From contig JBMNGW010000004.1 in assembly GCA_050950025.1 (NCBI GenBank), positions 1-64,000 on the forward strand: DNA of 64,000 nucleotides, in the 5' to 3' direction. This DNA is from JBMNGW01 sp050950025. Lineage in GTDB: Bacteria; Spirochaetota; Spirochaetia; Sphaerochaetales; Sphaerochaetaceae. The notes under the pieces are model-generated. The model ran no database searches. It saw only the letters and a program-made list of their open reading frames with translations, and was not told where the DNA came from. Shown here one piece after another: positions 8,821 through 17,496 of the stretch (within the stretch, counting starts at the first letter, position 1; each line of letters starts with the position of its first letter). Made by a program: the position numbers and the translations under genes.

Positions 8821-8844
8821 TGACACTATTAGTATTAAGTGTCA
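8821..8844. promoter_or_regulatory. Inverted repeat in the vor/acyl-CoA synthetase divergent region
   Basis: TGACACT and AGTGTCA form perfect 7-base arms around a 10-base spacer. A minus-strand TTGACA (-35-like) for the vor operon sits at the distal arm (8845-8840). An operator for a dimeric regulator of 2-oxoacid or fatty-acid metabolism is inferred; no regulator is encoded beside it. The rest of 8702-8991 holds promoters only. Confidence 0.4.
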
Positions 8845-8932
8845 AGTTAAAAACAAGGGTAAAAAACCCCCTTTTTCCCCCATAATTGACGCAAACTCTT
8901 GCTATAGTAGGAAAAACTTTATATATTTCATT

Positions 8933-8963
8933 TTGACAATATTTGTCATTTTGTAAATATAAG
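8933..8963 (+). promoter_or_regulatory. Promoter and 15-base palindrome before the acyl-CoA synthetase
   Basis: TTGACA at 8933-8938 is followed by AT-rich -10 candidates (TAAATA 8954 or TATAAG 8958, spacings of 15 and 19, neither ideal). A perfect palindrome, TGACAA-TAT-TTGTCA (8934-8948), overlaps the -35, which is the layout of a repressor site. AAGGAG before the ATG at 8992 supplies the ribosome binding site. Confidence 0.5.
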
Positions 8964-8991
8964 AGCAGATGACTGCTCCAAGGAGTCGCCT

Positions 8992-10896
8992 ATGCCCGCA
9001 ACACTCCCTAAACTGCTTCAGCAGATTGTTCACCAATATCCTTCAAATGAGATCCAACTCTCCAAAGATGACGCAGGTACGTTCCTGCCAACCCGCTATG
9101 CAGAATTTTATAGCGAAGTGCTTACCTTAGCCGCTGGTCTTGCCTCCTATGGGGCGAAAAGAGGTATGCCGATTGGGTTAATCAGTGACAACAGAAAAGA
9201 GTGGTTGGCTGCCGATTTTGCTATTCTCAGCTTAGGAGCAGCAGATGTTCCCCGCGGTCGCGATGCCATGCCGTATGAGTTGCAATACATTCTGAATATT
9301 ACCGAGTGCTCAATCTGTTTTGCCGAAAACTACGAGCAAGCAGCCAAGATTTTAGCTTTGGCCGATGCCTTACCGCATTTGAAAAAAGTAATCGTTATCG
9401 ACACCGACCACCATCGTGTTGACCCTTTACCCCAAGCTTCTGGTATCGAACTAAGTAGCTACGATGAACTACTTGCTGCCGGAAAGAAGTTTACCCAAGA
9501 ACATCCCGATTATGTGGAAAACGAAATCGCCCAAGGAGAAGGAGCCGATATTGCCACTATTATCTTTACCAGCGGTACCACCGGAGAGCCCAAAGGGGTG
9601 ATGCTTACTCATCGCAATTTCCTTTTTCAACTTGAACAATTGCCTAAAGTTATCCCGTTTAAAACAGGGGAGAAGTGGCTTAGTGTGCTGCCTGTGTGGC
9701 ACTCTTTTGAGCGTATCCTCCAATATGTTATTGTCAGCCAAGCTTCGACAGTAGCCTATTCCAAACCTATCGGCAAAATCCTGATGGTTGATTTGGCTCG
9801 AATTAATCCGTCGTGGATGGGATCGGTACCTCGTATTTGGGAGGCGTTAAAACAAGGTATTTACCAAAATGTTAAAACCAAAAGCCCTGTAGCTCGTGCA
9901 TTGTTCCACTTCTTTGTCTGGGTGGGAGCCTCCCATGCATGGGCCAAAAACTTGGTGACAAACCATACTCCCCAATTCAAAAAACGGTTCTATCCTGTGG
10001 ATCTTATTGTGGGAATTCTTCCCCTTATCCTCCTTACACCGTTAAAAAAGCTGGGCGATATACTGGTCTTTAAGACTATCAAACGTAAATTCGGCTCCCA
10101 CTTTAGAGCCGGAGTTTCAGGTGGCGGCTCACTGCCCGCCTCTGTCGACTCGTTTTTCAAAGCTATCGGCATTACCTTATTGGATGGGTACGGCTTAACA
10201 GAAACAGCCCCAGTTATTGGGCTGCGCAATATCCGCCGCCAAATTCCAGAAACAGTGGCTCCACTGCCAGAGACTGAAATCAAAATTGTTGATGAGACAG
10301 GCCAGGCGGTTGGACCGGGAGTCAAAGGGGTTATTTATGCCCGTGGGGGGCAGGTGATGGTTGGCTATTATAAACGGCCTGAGCTCACCGCTGAAGTGTT
10401 GGATGACCAAGGGTGGCTTAATACCGGCGATATCGGTATTTGGACGTACAAAGGCGAATACGCCATTAAAGGAAGAGCCAAAGATACCATTGTGTTATCG
10501 GGGGGAGAAAACATAGAGCCGGTTCCCATTGAATCACGGCTACGCGAATCGGTATACATCGACCAAGCTGTTGTTATCGGTCAAGACAAAAAGTATTTGT
10601 GCGCCTTGTTGGTTATTGATGCCAAACAAGTGGAGCTCTACATGAAAGAGAACAATATCCCGTATATGGCTCGCACCGAAATGGCACAGTTGGGTGAAAC
10701 CTACGAGTTGATTAACGCAGAGGTCAATGAGCTTGTTAGCGCCAAAAGCGGTTTCAAAAGTCATGAGCGCATTAATCGCTTTGCCATTTTGGCTACTCCG
10801 TTTACCATTGGCAAAGAATTGAGCGCCAAACAAGAGGTGATGCGGCACAAAATTAATGAGTTGTATGCTAAGGAGATTGCCTCCCTGTTTGCTTAA
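8992..10896 (+). CDS. Long-chain fatty acid-CoA ligase (AMP-binding enzyme)
   Basis: A 634-residue ANL-superfamily enzyme that activates fatty acids to acyl-CoA through an acyl-AMP. Visible motifs: the P-loop-like TIIFTSGTTGEPKGVMLTH (~residues 195-213), the GYGLTETAPVIG block, and NTGDIGIW before the C-terminal domain with KDTIVLSGGENIEP. The central SHFRAGVSGGGSLP block is typical of bacterial long-chain ligases. The length fits the family. It is transcribed divergently from the acyl-CoA-producing vor operon, so both may share control through the intervening palindromes. Confidence 0.92.
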   Translation: MPATLPKLLQQIVHQYPSNEIQLSKDDAGTFLPTRYAEFYSEVLTLAAGLASYGAKRGMPIGLISDNRKEWLAADFAILSLGAADVPRGRDAMPYELQYILNITECSICFAENYEQAAKILALADALPHLKKVIVIDTDHHRVDPLPQASGIELSSYDELLAAGKKFTQEHPDYVENEIAQGEGADIATIIFTSGTTGEPKGVMLTHRNFLFQLEQLPKVIPFKTGEKWLSVLPVWHSFERILQYVIVSQASTVAYSKPIGKILMVDLARINPSWMGSVPRIWEALKQGIYQNVKTKSPVARALFHFFVWVGASHAWAKNLVTNHTPQFKKRFYPVDLIVGILPLILLTPLKKLGDILVFKTIKRKFGSHFRAGVSGGGSLPASVDSFFKAIGITLLDGYGLTETAPVIGLRNIRRQIPETVAPLPETEIKIVDETGQAVGPGVKGVIYARGGQVMVGYYKRPELTAEVLDDQGWLNTGDIGIWTYKGEYAIKGRAKDTIVLSGGENIEPVPIESRLRESVYIDQAVVIGQDKKYLCALLVIDAKQVELYMKENNIPYMARTEMAQLGETYELINAEVNELVSAKSGFKSHERINRFAILATPFTIGKELSAKQEVMRHKINELYAKEIASLFA

Positions 10897-10928
10897 GCCT
10901 TGCAAAAAAATCATAGTTCCTCTAGAAT

Positions 10929-10944
10929 TGTTGCAAAAGCAACA
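10929..10944. terminator. Short hairpin after the acyl-CoA ligase
   Basis: TGTTGC-AAAA-GCAACA is a perfect 6-base-pair stem with a 4-base loop about 30 bases after the stop; a T-run follows only 12 bases later. It may act as a weak terminator or an operator upstream of the DUF1858 promoter. Confidence 0.35.
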
Positions 10945-10962
10945 TTGCTTGCTCTGTTTTTC

Positions 10963-10971
10963 TGCTAATAT
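10963..10971 (+). promoter_or_regulatory. Extended -10 promoter for the DUF1858-DUF438 pair
   Basis: TG-C-TAATAT lies 15 bases before the ATG at 10987, with AGGA as ribosome binding site between them. TTGCTT at 10945-10950 could serve as a weak -35 (spacing 15). Confidence 0.4.
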
Positions 10972-10986
10972 GGAGTCACAGGAACT

Positions 10987-11238
10987 ATGGAACAAAAAGT
11001 CATAGACTTAGAAAAAACACTATATGAGCTGTGCACTGAAGATCCTTCCTTTGTACAGGTGATGGTTGATTTAGGCTTTGCCGATATCACCAAGCCGCTG
11101 ATGCTTGCCACCGCCGGCAAGTTTATGACATTACCCAAAGGATGTGCCTTCAAAGGTAAAGACTTAGGTGAAGTAATCGCGCAGTTACACCACAAAGGAT
11201 ACACAGTGATAGGCTCATCAAAGGAGAAGCTATCATGA
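10987..11238 (+). CDS. DUF1858 domain protein
   Basis: An 83-residue protein matching the DUF1858 pattern: MVDLGFADITKPLMLATAGKF followed by a GCAFKGKDLGEVIAQL helix. DUF1858 is often found beside or fused to DUF438 or hybrid-cluster/redox proteins. The stop overlaps the next start by four bases (ATGA at 11235), so the two are translationally coupled. Its biochemical function is unknown; a role as a partner of the DUF438 haem/hemerythrin-like sensor is inferred. Confidence 0.75.
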   Translation: MEQKVIDLEKTLYELCTEDPSFVQVMVDLGFADITKPLMLATAGKFMTLPKGCAFKGKDLGEVIAQLHHKGYTVIGSSKEKLS

Positions 11239-12470
11239 GTGCCGAAATCAACAACAGCGTCCGTCGCCAGGAATTACTGAAAAATCTCATAGAACGGCTG
11301 CATGCCGGAGAAGATTTTGAGGCAGTAAAGGCCGATTTTGCCCAAGAATTTGATGGTGTTGGGGCTGATGAAATTGCCAATGTCGAAAAAGCCTTAATTG
11401 ACCAAGGAGAAGTAACGGTCGCCGAAGTACAAAAATTGTGCGATGTGCACGCCGCTTTATTTGAAGGTAGCGTTGCCGACATTCATGCCGATAAAGACAA
11501 AACACGGGAAGAGGGGCACCCTAGCTGGCTGCTCAAAGAGGAAAACAGGGCAATTGAAAACCTCTTTAGCCAAAGAATCGATAAGCATGTTGAGGCAGCC
11601 CAAGCAGGAGAAAGTGGAGCACTTAATCTGCTTGCCGAAGATCTTGAGCTGTTATGGCAAATCGATAAACATTACTCAAAAAAAGAGAATCTATGGTTTC
11701 CTATCATGGAGCGCTACGGTATCACCGCACCGCCTAAAGTGATGTGGGGTGTCGATGATGAGATTCGCAGTGCCATTAAAGCCCTGCGTGCCACGCTGCA
11801 AAACCTTCTGGAAAAAGGTAGCCCCTCAGCCAAAGAGGTTGAACCGTTTTTCCAAAAGATGCAGGCTGCCAAAGAACAGATCATGGAAATGATTTCCAAA
11901 GAAGAGAACATCCTCATTCCCATGGTCAGTGAGGTCTTCTTTTTGACTGACTGGCGCCAGATTAGAGAAGGGACAGCTGAAATTGGCTATTGCTTATTGG
12001 ATGAGCAGCCCTCTTGGGCCGATGAAGCCGACAGCTTAGCTACACCAGAAAAGGCAATTACTAGCGACGGTGTTGTACATCTGCCAACCGGCTCCTTTTC
12101 TGCTCAAACACTAACACATGTACTTAACTCCTTACCCATCGATATCACCTTTGTTGATGCCAACGATGAGGTTGCCTATTTCTCGCAAGCCAACGAGCGC
12201 ATTTTTGCCCGCACCACGGCAATTATCGGGCGTAACGTCTCCAACTGCCACCCTCCGGCTTCGGTGCACGTGGTAGAGAATATAGTCAATGATTTTAAAT
12301 CGGGAGCTAAAGACGACGCCGAATTCTATCTCCACCTTGGTGATAAATATGTCTATATCCGTTACTTTGCGGTACGCGATGAGCAAGGGACCTATTTGGG
12401 AACGTTAGAAGTGACGCAAAATATCGCCCCTATTCAGAAAATCAGCGGTGAAAAGAGGCTGATGGACTAA
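11235..12470 (+). CDS. DUF438 - hemerythrin-like - PAS protein
   Basis: A 411-residue protein. DUF438 covers ~residues 10-80, then a hemerythrin-like (HHE) four-helix region (~100-240: GHPSWLLKEENRAIE, IDKHYSKKENLWFPIMERYG, ISKEENILIPM), then a PAS domain (~295-400) with the characteristic NCHPPASVHVVENIV helix. The family suggests a cytoplasmic redox or gas sensor with a metal site in the HHE region. The C-terminal DITFVDAND..QANERIFARTTA..IGRNVSNCHPP pattern is repeated in the 21537-22691 protein. It overlaps the DUF1858 gene and ends at a strong bidirectional terminator. Confidence 0.85.
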   Translation: MSAEINNSVRRQELLKNLIERLHAGEDFEAVKADFAQEFDGVGADEIANVEKALIDQGEVTVAEVQKLCDVHAALFEGSVADIHADKDKTREEGHPSWLLKEENRAIENLFSQRIDKHVEAAQAGESGALNLLAEDLELLWQIDKHYSKKENLWFPIMERYGITAPPKVMWGVDDEIRSAIKALRATLQNLLEKGSPSAKEVEPFFQKMQAAKEQIMEMISKEENILIPMVSEVFFLTDWRQIREGTAEIGYCLLDEQPSWADEADSLATPEKAITSDGVVHLPTGSFSAQTLTHVLNSLPIDITFVDANDEVAYFSQANERIFARTTAIIGRNVSNCHPPASVHVVENIVNDFKSGAKDDAEFYLHLGDKYVYIRYFAVRDEQGTYLGTLEVTQNIAPIQKISGEKRLMD

Positions 12471-12478
12471 GAAATCTT

Positions 12479-12504
12479 AAGAGGCTGCCATTTGGCAGCC
12501 TCTT
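12479..12504. terminator. Bidirectional intrinsic terminator
   Basis: An 11-base-pair perfect stem (AAGAGGCTGCC / GGCAGCCTCTT) with an ATTT loop lies between the converging DUF438 gene and zwf. Both genes end within a few bases of the stem. The T-rich stretches beside it are short. Confidence 0.75.
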
Positions 12505-12507
12505 GTA

Positions 12508-13872
12508 TTATGGTTGTAAATCAAACCAGGAAAACCCATCCGATTGGGTAATATCGACGGCAAACTTAGGCAGTGTTCTAATAGGATAGACTTCCATATG
12601 CCTGTCATGGACAAGCATGGGAGTGACAATTTTCCACGCCTCAGAAATTTCGCGCATCGTGGGAAAAAGACTTTTGTCCCCTTGTAAGATTTTCTTGACT
12701 ATCTGCTCATATGCTTCAGGGGTGTTAGCGCCGAACGTTTCAGCTTGGTTAAACCGAAAGCGTACCGGTTTTGATTGCCACGAGCTCTCCGGTTGTTTCA
12801 AATTCATAGTAATATCAATAGTCAGTTCGGGATGGATCGTAATGATCACTCCATTTTCCGCAATTGAATTATCGTGCATCACTTGCTGCGTTTTATTGCG
12901 AAACTTCACATAAATGAAGCTTTTGGCCTCCTGTTGCATTTTGCCTGTTCTAACATAAATGGGGACTCCGGCAAATGAATAGGTATTTACTGCCAGCTTG
13001 AAAGCGGCGTATGTGGGAGTGTCGACCACATGTCCGCTCGTAGCCCCCAACGATTCGTAGCGACCGGTATAAAATTCGGTAATTGGCTCAATGGCACGCA
13101 AAACTTTAACTTTTTCCACAGCAATGTCTTCTGGTGACAACGCTGCCGGTTCATTCATCGTCAAATACGTGATTATCTGCATAATGTGGTTTTGAATGGT
13201 GTCGCGCACAACTCCAATCTTTTCGTAAAAACCAAGGCGCTGATCGACTCCATGTGTTTCATCAAACACAATTTGAATCGACTCAATGGAGCGATTATCC
13301 CAAATGCTTCGAATAATATCGTTGTGAAAACGGAGAATAAGGAGGTTCTGCATGAACTCCTTACCCAAATAATGGTCAACTCGGTAAATCTCTTTATCGC
13401 TGAATGCTTGCAAAAGTACTTCATTATAGCGTTGAGCACTTTCCAAATCGAAACCAAACGGCTTTTCCACAATAATTTTCTTTAACAGTCCGCACTGGCA
13501 AGAGAGGCTCATATCCACTTGCTGGATTTGCTCAATAGCCTGCTCATATAATGAAGGCTGTAAAGCCATATAGTAAATCAGCTCAACTTGCTCAGAATCC
13601 TTAATCAAGTTGTTCAAATGCCGTATTAACGACAATGGGGCTTCCTCTTCATCGGCCATATCGTAGTATAGATACTGCATGTTGGCCAAAAACTGCTTGG
13701 AAGCATCGGGGCGCACCATCTCTTTGATGAACTCTTGTCGGTCTTTGAACCGTCGACCCAAAGCCACAACAGTGAACTCAAAACCAACGCTCATTAAATG
13801 CTCATACGCCGGATAGAGCTTTTTGACCGCCAAGTCCCCCGTTCCCCCAAATTGAATGATGATCCTTTTCAT
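12508..13872 (-). CDS. zwf: Glucose-6-phosphate 1-dehydrogenase
   Basis: This oxidises glucose-6-phosphate to 6-phosphogluconolactone with NAD(P)+, the first step of the oxidative pentose phosphate pathway. The 454-residue sequence starts with a nucleotide-binding stretch (IIIQFGGTGDLAVKKLYPA), contains EKPFGFDLESA and the active-site signature RVDHYLGKE, and ends slightly short of the ~490 residues usual in the family. It lies nine bases downstream of pgl, which makes the next enzyme, so the two form an operon. Confidence 0.95.
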   Translation of the reverse strand: MKRIIIQFGGTGDLAVKKLYPAYEHLMSVGFEFTVVALGRRFKDRQEFIKEMVRPDASKQFLANMQYLYYDMADEEEAPLSLIRHLNNLIKDSEQVELIYYMALQPSLYEQAIEQIQQVDMSLSCQCGLLKKIIVEKPFGFDLESAQRYNEVLLQAFSDKEIYRVDHYLGKEFMQNLLILRFHNDIIRSIWDNRSIESIQIVFDETHGVDQRLGFYEKIGVVRDTIQNHIMQIITYLTMNEPAALSPEDIAVEKVKVLRAIEPITEFYTGRYESLGATSGHVVDTPTYAAFKLAVNTYSFAGVPIYVRTGKMQQEAKSFIYVKFRNKTQQVMHDNSIAENGVIITIHPELTIDITMNLKQPESSWQSKPVRFRFNQAETFGANTPEAYEQIVKKILQGDKSLFPTMREISEAWKIVTPMLVHDRHMEVYPIRTLPKFAVDITQSDGFSWFDLQP

Positions 13873-13881
13873 CTTCTCCCC

Positions 13882-14538
13882 CTACAAATCGGTAACTATA
13901 GTCACGTTGAACAACTCTCGAGGAAAAAACAGCACCGGCAATGTGGATGGCATCTCAGTGTTAGCCATAAACCGGTCAAAAGCTGCCCGCTTCCCCTCTC
14001 CGAAAAACATCAGGAATGTACGGCATTTTCTGGCGCGGGTGCGAAGTGCACGGTAACTGACAGTGGCTCTGCGCAAGGGGGGCTTGGGGCTGTCTTCAAC
14101 CAGCACCACATCGGCCGTTCCCAAAGCATCAAGGGCGGGAAAAGAACCGGGAAACAAGCTGGCGATATGTCCATCTTCTCCTATTCCCAAAAAAACCAGA
14201 TCAAGCTCCCCTTCAAAATCAAAGAGGGGGGAGTCGAGTTGGGGCACATGCAATTGAGAAAGTGAAAAAGTCCCTTTGTCGATGGCGTCTTGAAGTCCAA
14301 CATCCAAAAGGGTCTCTTTGTTAGTCGCCCCCTCCAATCTCTCATCGACTAGATACAGCTCAATTCTTTTTACTATCTCAGAAGAAGAATTGACAACTCC
14401 CTGCACAACGGGCACAGAACCTCGCCCGCCGGGTAATCCGATGCGAATAGGCCCGTCTTTGCGTTTTGCGATTTTTTTTAGCTCTTCGCCAACGATGGGG
14501 GCAAAGGCTTCGGAGGAAGACACTCGTATTCTTTTCAT
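13882..14538 (-). CDS. pgl: 6-phosphogluconolactonase
   Basis: A 218-residue lactonase (SugarP isomerase-like fold) hydrolysing the product of Zwf. Visible family features are IRIGLPGGRGSVPVV, the YLVDERL block, and FLGIGEDGHIASLFPGS. It precedes zwf in the same operon. No Shine-Dalgarno precedes the ATG; instead TATACT ends six bases upstream, so translation is probably from a leaderless message. Confidence 0.92.
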   Translation of the reverse strand: MKRIRVSSSEAFAPIVGEELKKIAKRKDGPIRIGLPGGRGSVPVVQGVVNSSSEIVKRIELYLVDERLEGATNKETLLDVGLQDAIDKGTFSLSQLHVPQLDSPLFDFEGELDLVFLGIGEDGHIASLFPGSFPALDALGTADVVLVEDSPKPPLRRATVSYRALRTRARKCRTFLMFFGEGKRAAFDRFMANTEMPSTLPVLFFPRELFNVTIVTDL

Positions 14539-14544
14539 ATCAAC

Positions 14545-14574
14545 AGTATACCTAAATCAGCTCTAAAAGGACAA
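14545..14574 (-). promoter_or_regulatory. Promoter of pgl-zwf, leaderless arrangement
   Basis: On the minus strand TTGTCC (14574-14569) and TATACT (14550-14545) are spaced by 18 bases. The expected start of transcription, seven bases after the -10, is the A of the pgl start codon at 14538. Confidence 0.6.
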
Positions 14575-14579
14575 CTGAG

Positions 14580-15797
14580 CTAAATGATTGCCAGTTTAGC
14601 AGCCTCTTGGGCAATAATGGAGGCAGCCAACTCCAACTCTTGGTCGCTGTGGATAGCCATGCATGAAGTCCTTAGCAGCGCTCTTTGTGGCGGAACTGCA
14701 GGGGAGATGACAGGATTGACGTATACACCTCTTTCAAAGACCTGCTTCCACAGCAAAAATGTTTTCTCGTTATCGCCAATTAAAAGGGGAATAATGGGAG
14801 TTTCTGTCATTCCGGTATCAAATCCCAGCTGTTGGAATTGCGTTTTAAGAAAACGGGCATTGTGTTGCAATTGATGAATGCGCTGCGGCTCAGAGAGCAT
14901 GATTTCTAAAGCTGTCTTGGCAGCGGCAATATTGGCAGGCGGCATCGAGGCGCTGAAAATAAGCGGCCGAGCAAAATGCTTAATATAGTCAATCACTGGG
15001 GCCGTCCCTGCCACAAACCCACCGATGGAACCAAATGATTTGCTGAAGGTGCACATAATCAAATCGGCTAAATCAGAGCTGGAGCCCCAGTGTTCGGCTG
15101 TTCCTCTGCCTGTTGCTCCCACCACTCCCAAAGCATGCGCTTCATCAAGATAGACTGCCGCATTATAACGGGTGGCTAAACTGCGAATCTCTTTAAGCGG
15201 AGCAATATCTCCTTCCATGGAAAAAACACCGTCGATGACAATAATCTTTCCCTCAGCAAGGGGAATATTGGCCAAGATGCGCTCCAAATCTTGGGGATTA
15301 TTATGCTTAAACCGATGAAGATTGATTTTCTTTTTTGACCCTGCGGCTAAAAAGATCCCATCCATAATGGAGGCATGATCGTATTTGTCGATAATAACAT
15401 GATCGCCATTACCCAGTAAGGCCGAAAGAGCTCCCAAGTTGGTCTGATACCCGGTGGTGAAACATAAAGCTGCCTCTTTGCCAACAAACTGGGCCAGCAG
15501 CTGCTCAAGTTCCTCATGTAAATCAAGCGTACCGTTCATAAAGCGCGAACCGCTGCAGCTGGTTCCATACCGTGAAGTGGCCACTTCTGCGGCCTCTATT
15601 AGGCGTTCATCGCCGGCTAATCCCAAATAGTTGTTAGATCCAAGCATCAGCATCTTCTTACCATCAATGAAAACATGAGAGCCTTCACTGCGACTGATTG
15701 GCTTGAAAAATGGGTACAAGCCGCTGGCTCGTACTTCCGAAGCGACCGTAAACTCGTGACATTTTGCAAAAATTGAGGCTTCTTTATGGCTGGTCAT
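14580..15797 (-). CDS. Alpha-oxoamine synthase family enzyme (KBL / BioF / serine palmitoyltransferase type)
   Basis: A 405-residue PLP enzyme that condenses an amino acid with an acyl-CoA. Motifs: MLGSNNYLGLAGD, FTTGYQTNLGALSAL, VYLDEAHALGVVG, the PLP lysine region TFSKSFGSIGGF, and VNPVISPAVPP near the C-terminus. The last motif and the missing biotin genes nearby lean towards serine palmitoyltransferase-like or 2-amino-3-ketobutyrate CoA ligase-like enzymes rather than BioF, but the substrate is not certain. GGGAG lies before the ATG. A PlsC-like acyltransferase is located 370 bases away, which fits a lipid role. Confidence 0.85.
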   Translation of the reverse strand: MTSHKEASIFAKCHEFTVASEVRASGLYPFFKPISRSEGSHVFIDGKKMLMLGSNNYLGLAGDERLIEAAEVATSRYGTSCSGSRFMNGTLDLHEELEQLLAQFVGKEAALCFTTGYQTNLGALSALLGNGDHVIIDKYDHASIMDGIFLAAGSKKKINLHRFKHNNPQDLERILANIPLAEGKIIVIDGVFSMEGDIAPLKEIRSLATRYNAAVYLDEAHALGVVGATGRGTAEHWGSSSDLADLIMCTFSKSFGSIGGFVAGTAPVIDYIKHFARPLIFSASMPPANIAAAKTALEIMLSEPQRIHQLQHNARFLKTQFQQLGFDTGMTETPIIPLLIGDNEKTFLLWKQVFERGVYVNPVISPAVPPQRALLRTSCMAIHSDQELELAASIIAQEAAKLAII

Positions 15798-15933
15798 CTT
15801 TTACTCCCTCAAGCACACTGGTGATGTTGGCTTGACTCTACCGCATTGTTATGTTTGACACAAGAGCAATCTTCGTCAAACAAAACCAAGATGGTACTGT
15901 TCTACGCAAAAATTCCCCAACCTGTTTTTTCCA

Positions 15934-15942
15934 TGATACTAT
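15934..15942 (+). promoter_or_regulatory. Extended -10 promoter for the XRE gene, leaderless arrangement
   Basis: TG-A-TACTAT ends six bases before the ATG at 15949, so transcription should start on the start codon. The only purine-rich stretch (AGGTG) abuts the ATG and is too close to serve as a ribosome binding site. Confidence 0.5.
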
Positions 15943-15948
15943 AGGTGC

Positions 15949-16194
15949 ATGCAATTTAATTATGCCTTACACCATCTGCTGAAGAACAGGAATTATCCAA
16001 TTGCACAATTCGCCCGTGATACCGGTATTACCCGCACTCATCTTTATCGTATCCTCCACGGTGATAATAGCCCCACTCTCGATACGTTGAATCGGATGAG
16101 CAAAGCACTCCAAATGCCTTTGTCCCATTTTATTCAATTGTGCGAAGAGTATCAGAGCCTCCCTGAGCCTCAATCTCGCAGGCGGTTGCGGTAA
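15949..16194 (+). CDS. XRE-family helix-turn-helix regulator
   Basis: An 81-residue DNA-binding protein that is nearly all HTH: IAQFARDTGITRTHLYRIL followed by SPTLDTLNRMSKALQMPLSHF. It contains no sensor domain. It converges on, and overlaps by 25 bases, the acyltransferase gene. It may control the flanking lipid genes or itself; no operator is evident. Confidence 0.85.
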   Translation: MQFNYALHHLLKNRNYPIAQFARDTGITRTHLYRILHGDNSPTLDTLNRMSKALQMPLSHFIQLCEEYQSLPEPQSRRRLR

Positions 16195-17423
16195 AACAGC
16201 TCCTCTGTGGCTAAAGCAATTTTAGTCACAGAAAATTCACTGCCATGGGGATACAGATAAAAGGTATCAGAGTGTGTCGATAAATCGATACAATCTCCTT
16301 TGCCTTTATAATTGTACTCTATGTGGCATGAATACATCGATTCAACTGGTTTTACCAATGAAAAAGGGCGTTGATCAAATACCCCTTCTAAAACAAATCC
16401 AGAGGTATCATGAACGAGGTGGGCCTCCCCTAAACGAATATACCCTGAAGCATTGGGTAAAGCATCGACAGTTACCGTTGAGCTAAAATAGTAGGTCCCC
16501 TTTTCAATCTCTTGGCGGACAACAGAACGTTGCCACTCATACCAATCGGGGATGTGAGAAAATTCAGTAGGAAGAGCTCCCAAAGCTTCCAAATTTCCCC
16601 ATTCTGTCATGCGCCACGTTTTGGAACAGTTGGTACACATAAGCTTATCATCGTAACTAGTCATGCGATACTCTGTTTGGCAGTTTGGGCATTGGTAGAG
16701 CACTTTATGCAACCCCTTGGCTCGCTTACGGTAGGCAATCCGAATCCCCTGCTCTTTTTGCCAAGCATACTCATCATACACAAAAGCTTGATTAATCCGC
16801 TCATTAATCTCTTTTACTGTCGCTTGAGCCAATTGCTCAGTTGTATACAAAAGGGTCATATCGGCTCCAATTCGATTCCCCCTTTTGCGAAGGTTCCAGC
16901 ACGGACTGTTCAGATAATGACCGTGCATATTGAGCATGACTACCGGCACTTTCAGCAGTTTTGCCATTTTACCCAATGATTCAGGAAGCACTGCATTGGT
17001 GCCAATTAATGAATAGCGAGCTTCAGGATACAGGGCCAACACAGCATCAAAATGCTTAAGAGCATATTGAATCTGACTGACCAATTGAATGTCATTGGTG
17101 AATTTGCGCTTACAGATCCCCCCAACTTGCCGTAACAGCCACTCTCGGCCAATGAAACCGTCAATGGCAACAACATAATTAGCTCGATGGGGAAAGATTG
17201 CGGCAGTGGTTGTTTTAAAATCGATGAAAGCGTGGTGGGTGCATAACAGTAAATAGGGGGGCTTAATTCCGTCAGTGCCGCTTCTGGTGACTCGAAGGCG
17301 GCGCAACCAGATTTCAGGGTAACTGAGCAACCATGTAAGGGGGCGTAAGTATCCTCTTTGGCGTATTGGCCGTTTGGCCATATCGAATCGTTTTGCTTTT
17401 TCCAATCGTTGTATCGGAGTCAT
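16170..17423 (-). CDS. PlsC-like acyltransferase with an internal zinc ribbon
   Basis: A 417-residue protein. The N-terminal half has the lysophosphatidate acyltransferase pattern HHAFIDF (H-x4-D) and a LYPEARYS block, indicating acyl transfer to a lipid acceptor. Around residues 225-265 is a CPNC..CTNC zinc-ribbon-like segment that PlsC itself lacks, and the ~150-residue C-terminal region is unrecognised. GAGG lies before the start. Its neighbour across the XRE gene is an oxoamine synthase, so an unusual lipid pathway is possible but unproven. Confidence 0.8.
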   Translation of the reverse strand: MTPIQRLEKAKRFDMAKRPIRQRGYLRPLTWLLSYPEIWLRRLRVTRSGTDGIKPPYLLLCTHHAFIDFKTTTAAIFPHRANYVVAIDGFIGREWLLRQVGGICKRKFTNDIQLVSQIQYALKHFDAVLALYPEARYSLIGTNAVLPESLGKMAKLLKVPVVMLNMHGHYLNSPCWNLRKRGNRIGADMTLLYTTEQLAQATVKEINERINQAFVYDEYAWQKEQGIRIAYRKRAKGLHKVLYQCPNCQTEYRMTSYDDKLMCTNCSKTWRMTEWGNLEALGALPTEFSHIPDWYEWQRSVVRQEIEKGTYYFSSTVTVDALPNASGYIRLGEAHLVHDTSGFVLEGVFDQRPFSLVKPVESMYSCHIEYNYKGKGDCIDLSTHSDTFYLYPHGSEFSVTKIALATEELFYRNRLRD

Positions 17424-17496
17424 GTGGTATCCTCTGACTATTTAAAAAAAGCGTACCACCCTCATAGTACATATGCAAGACAAAGTGTTAATTTCA

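Noticed and set aside
8860..8881. Possible terminator in a GGG/CCCCC region
   Set aside because: The stem is only about five pairs, and it lies upstream of the ligase promoter where no transcript needs to end.
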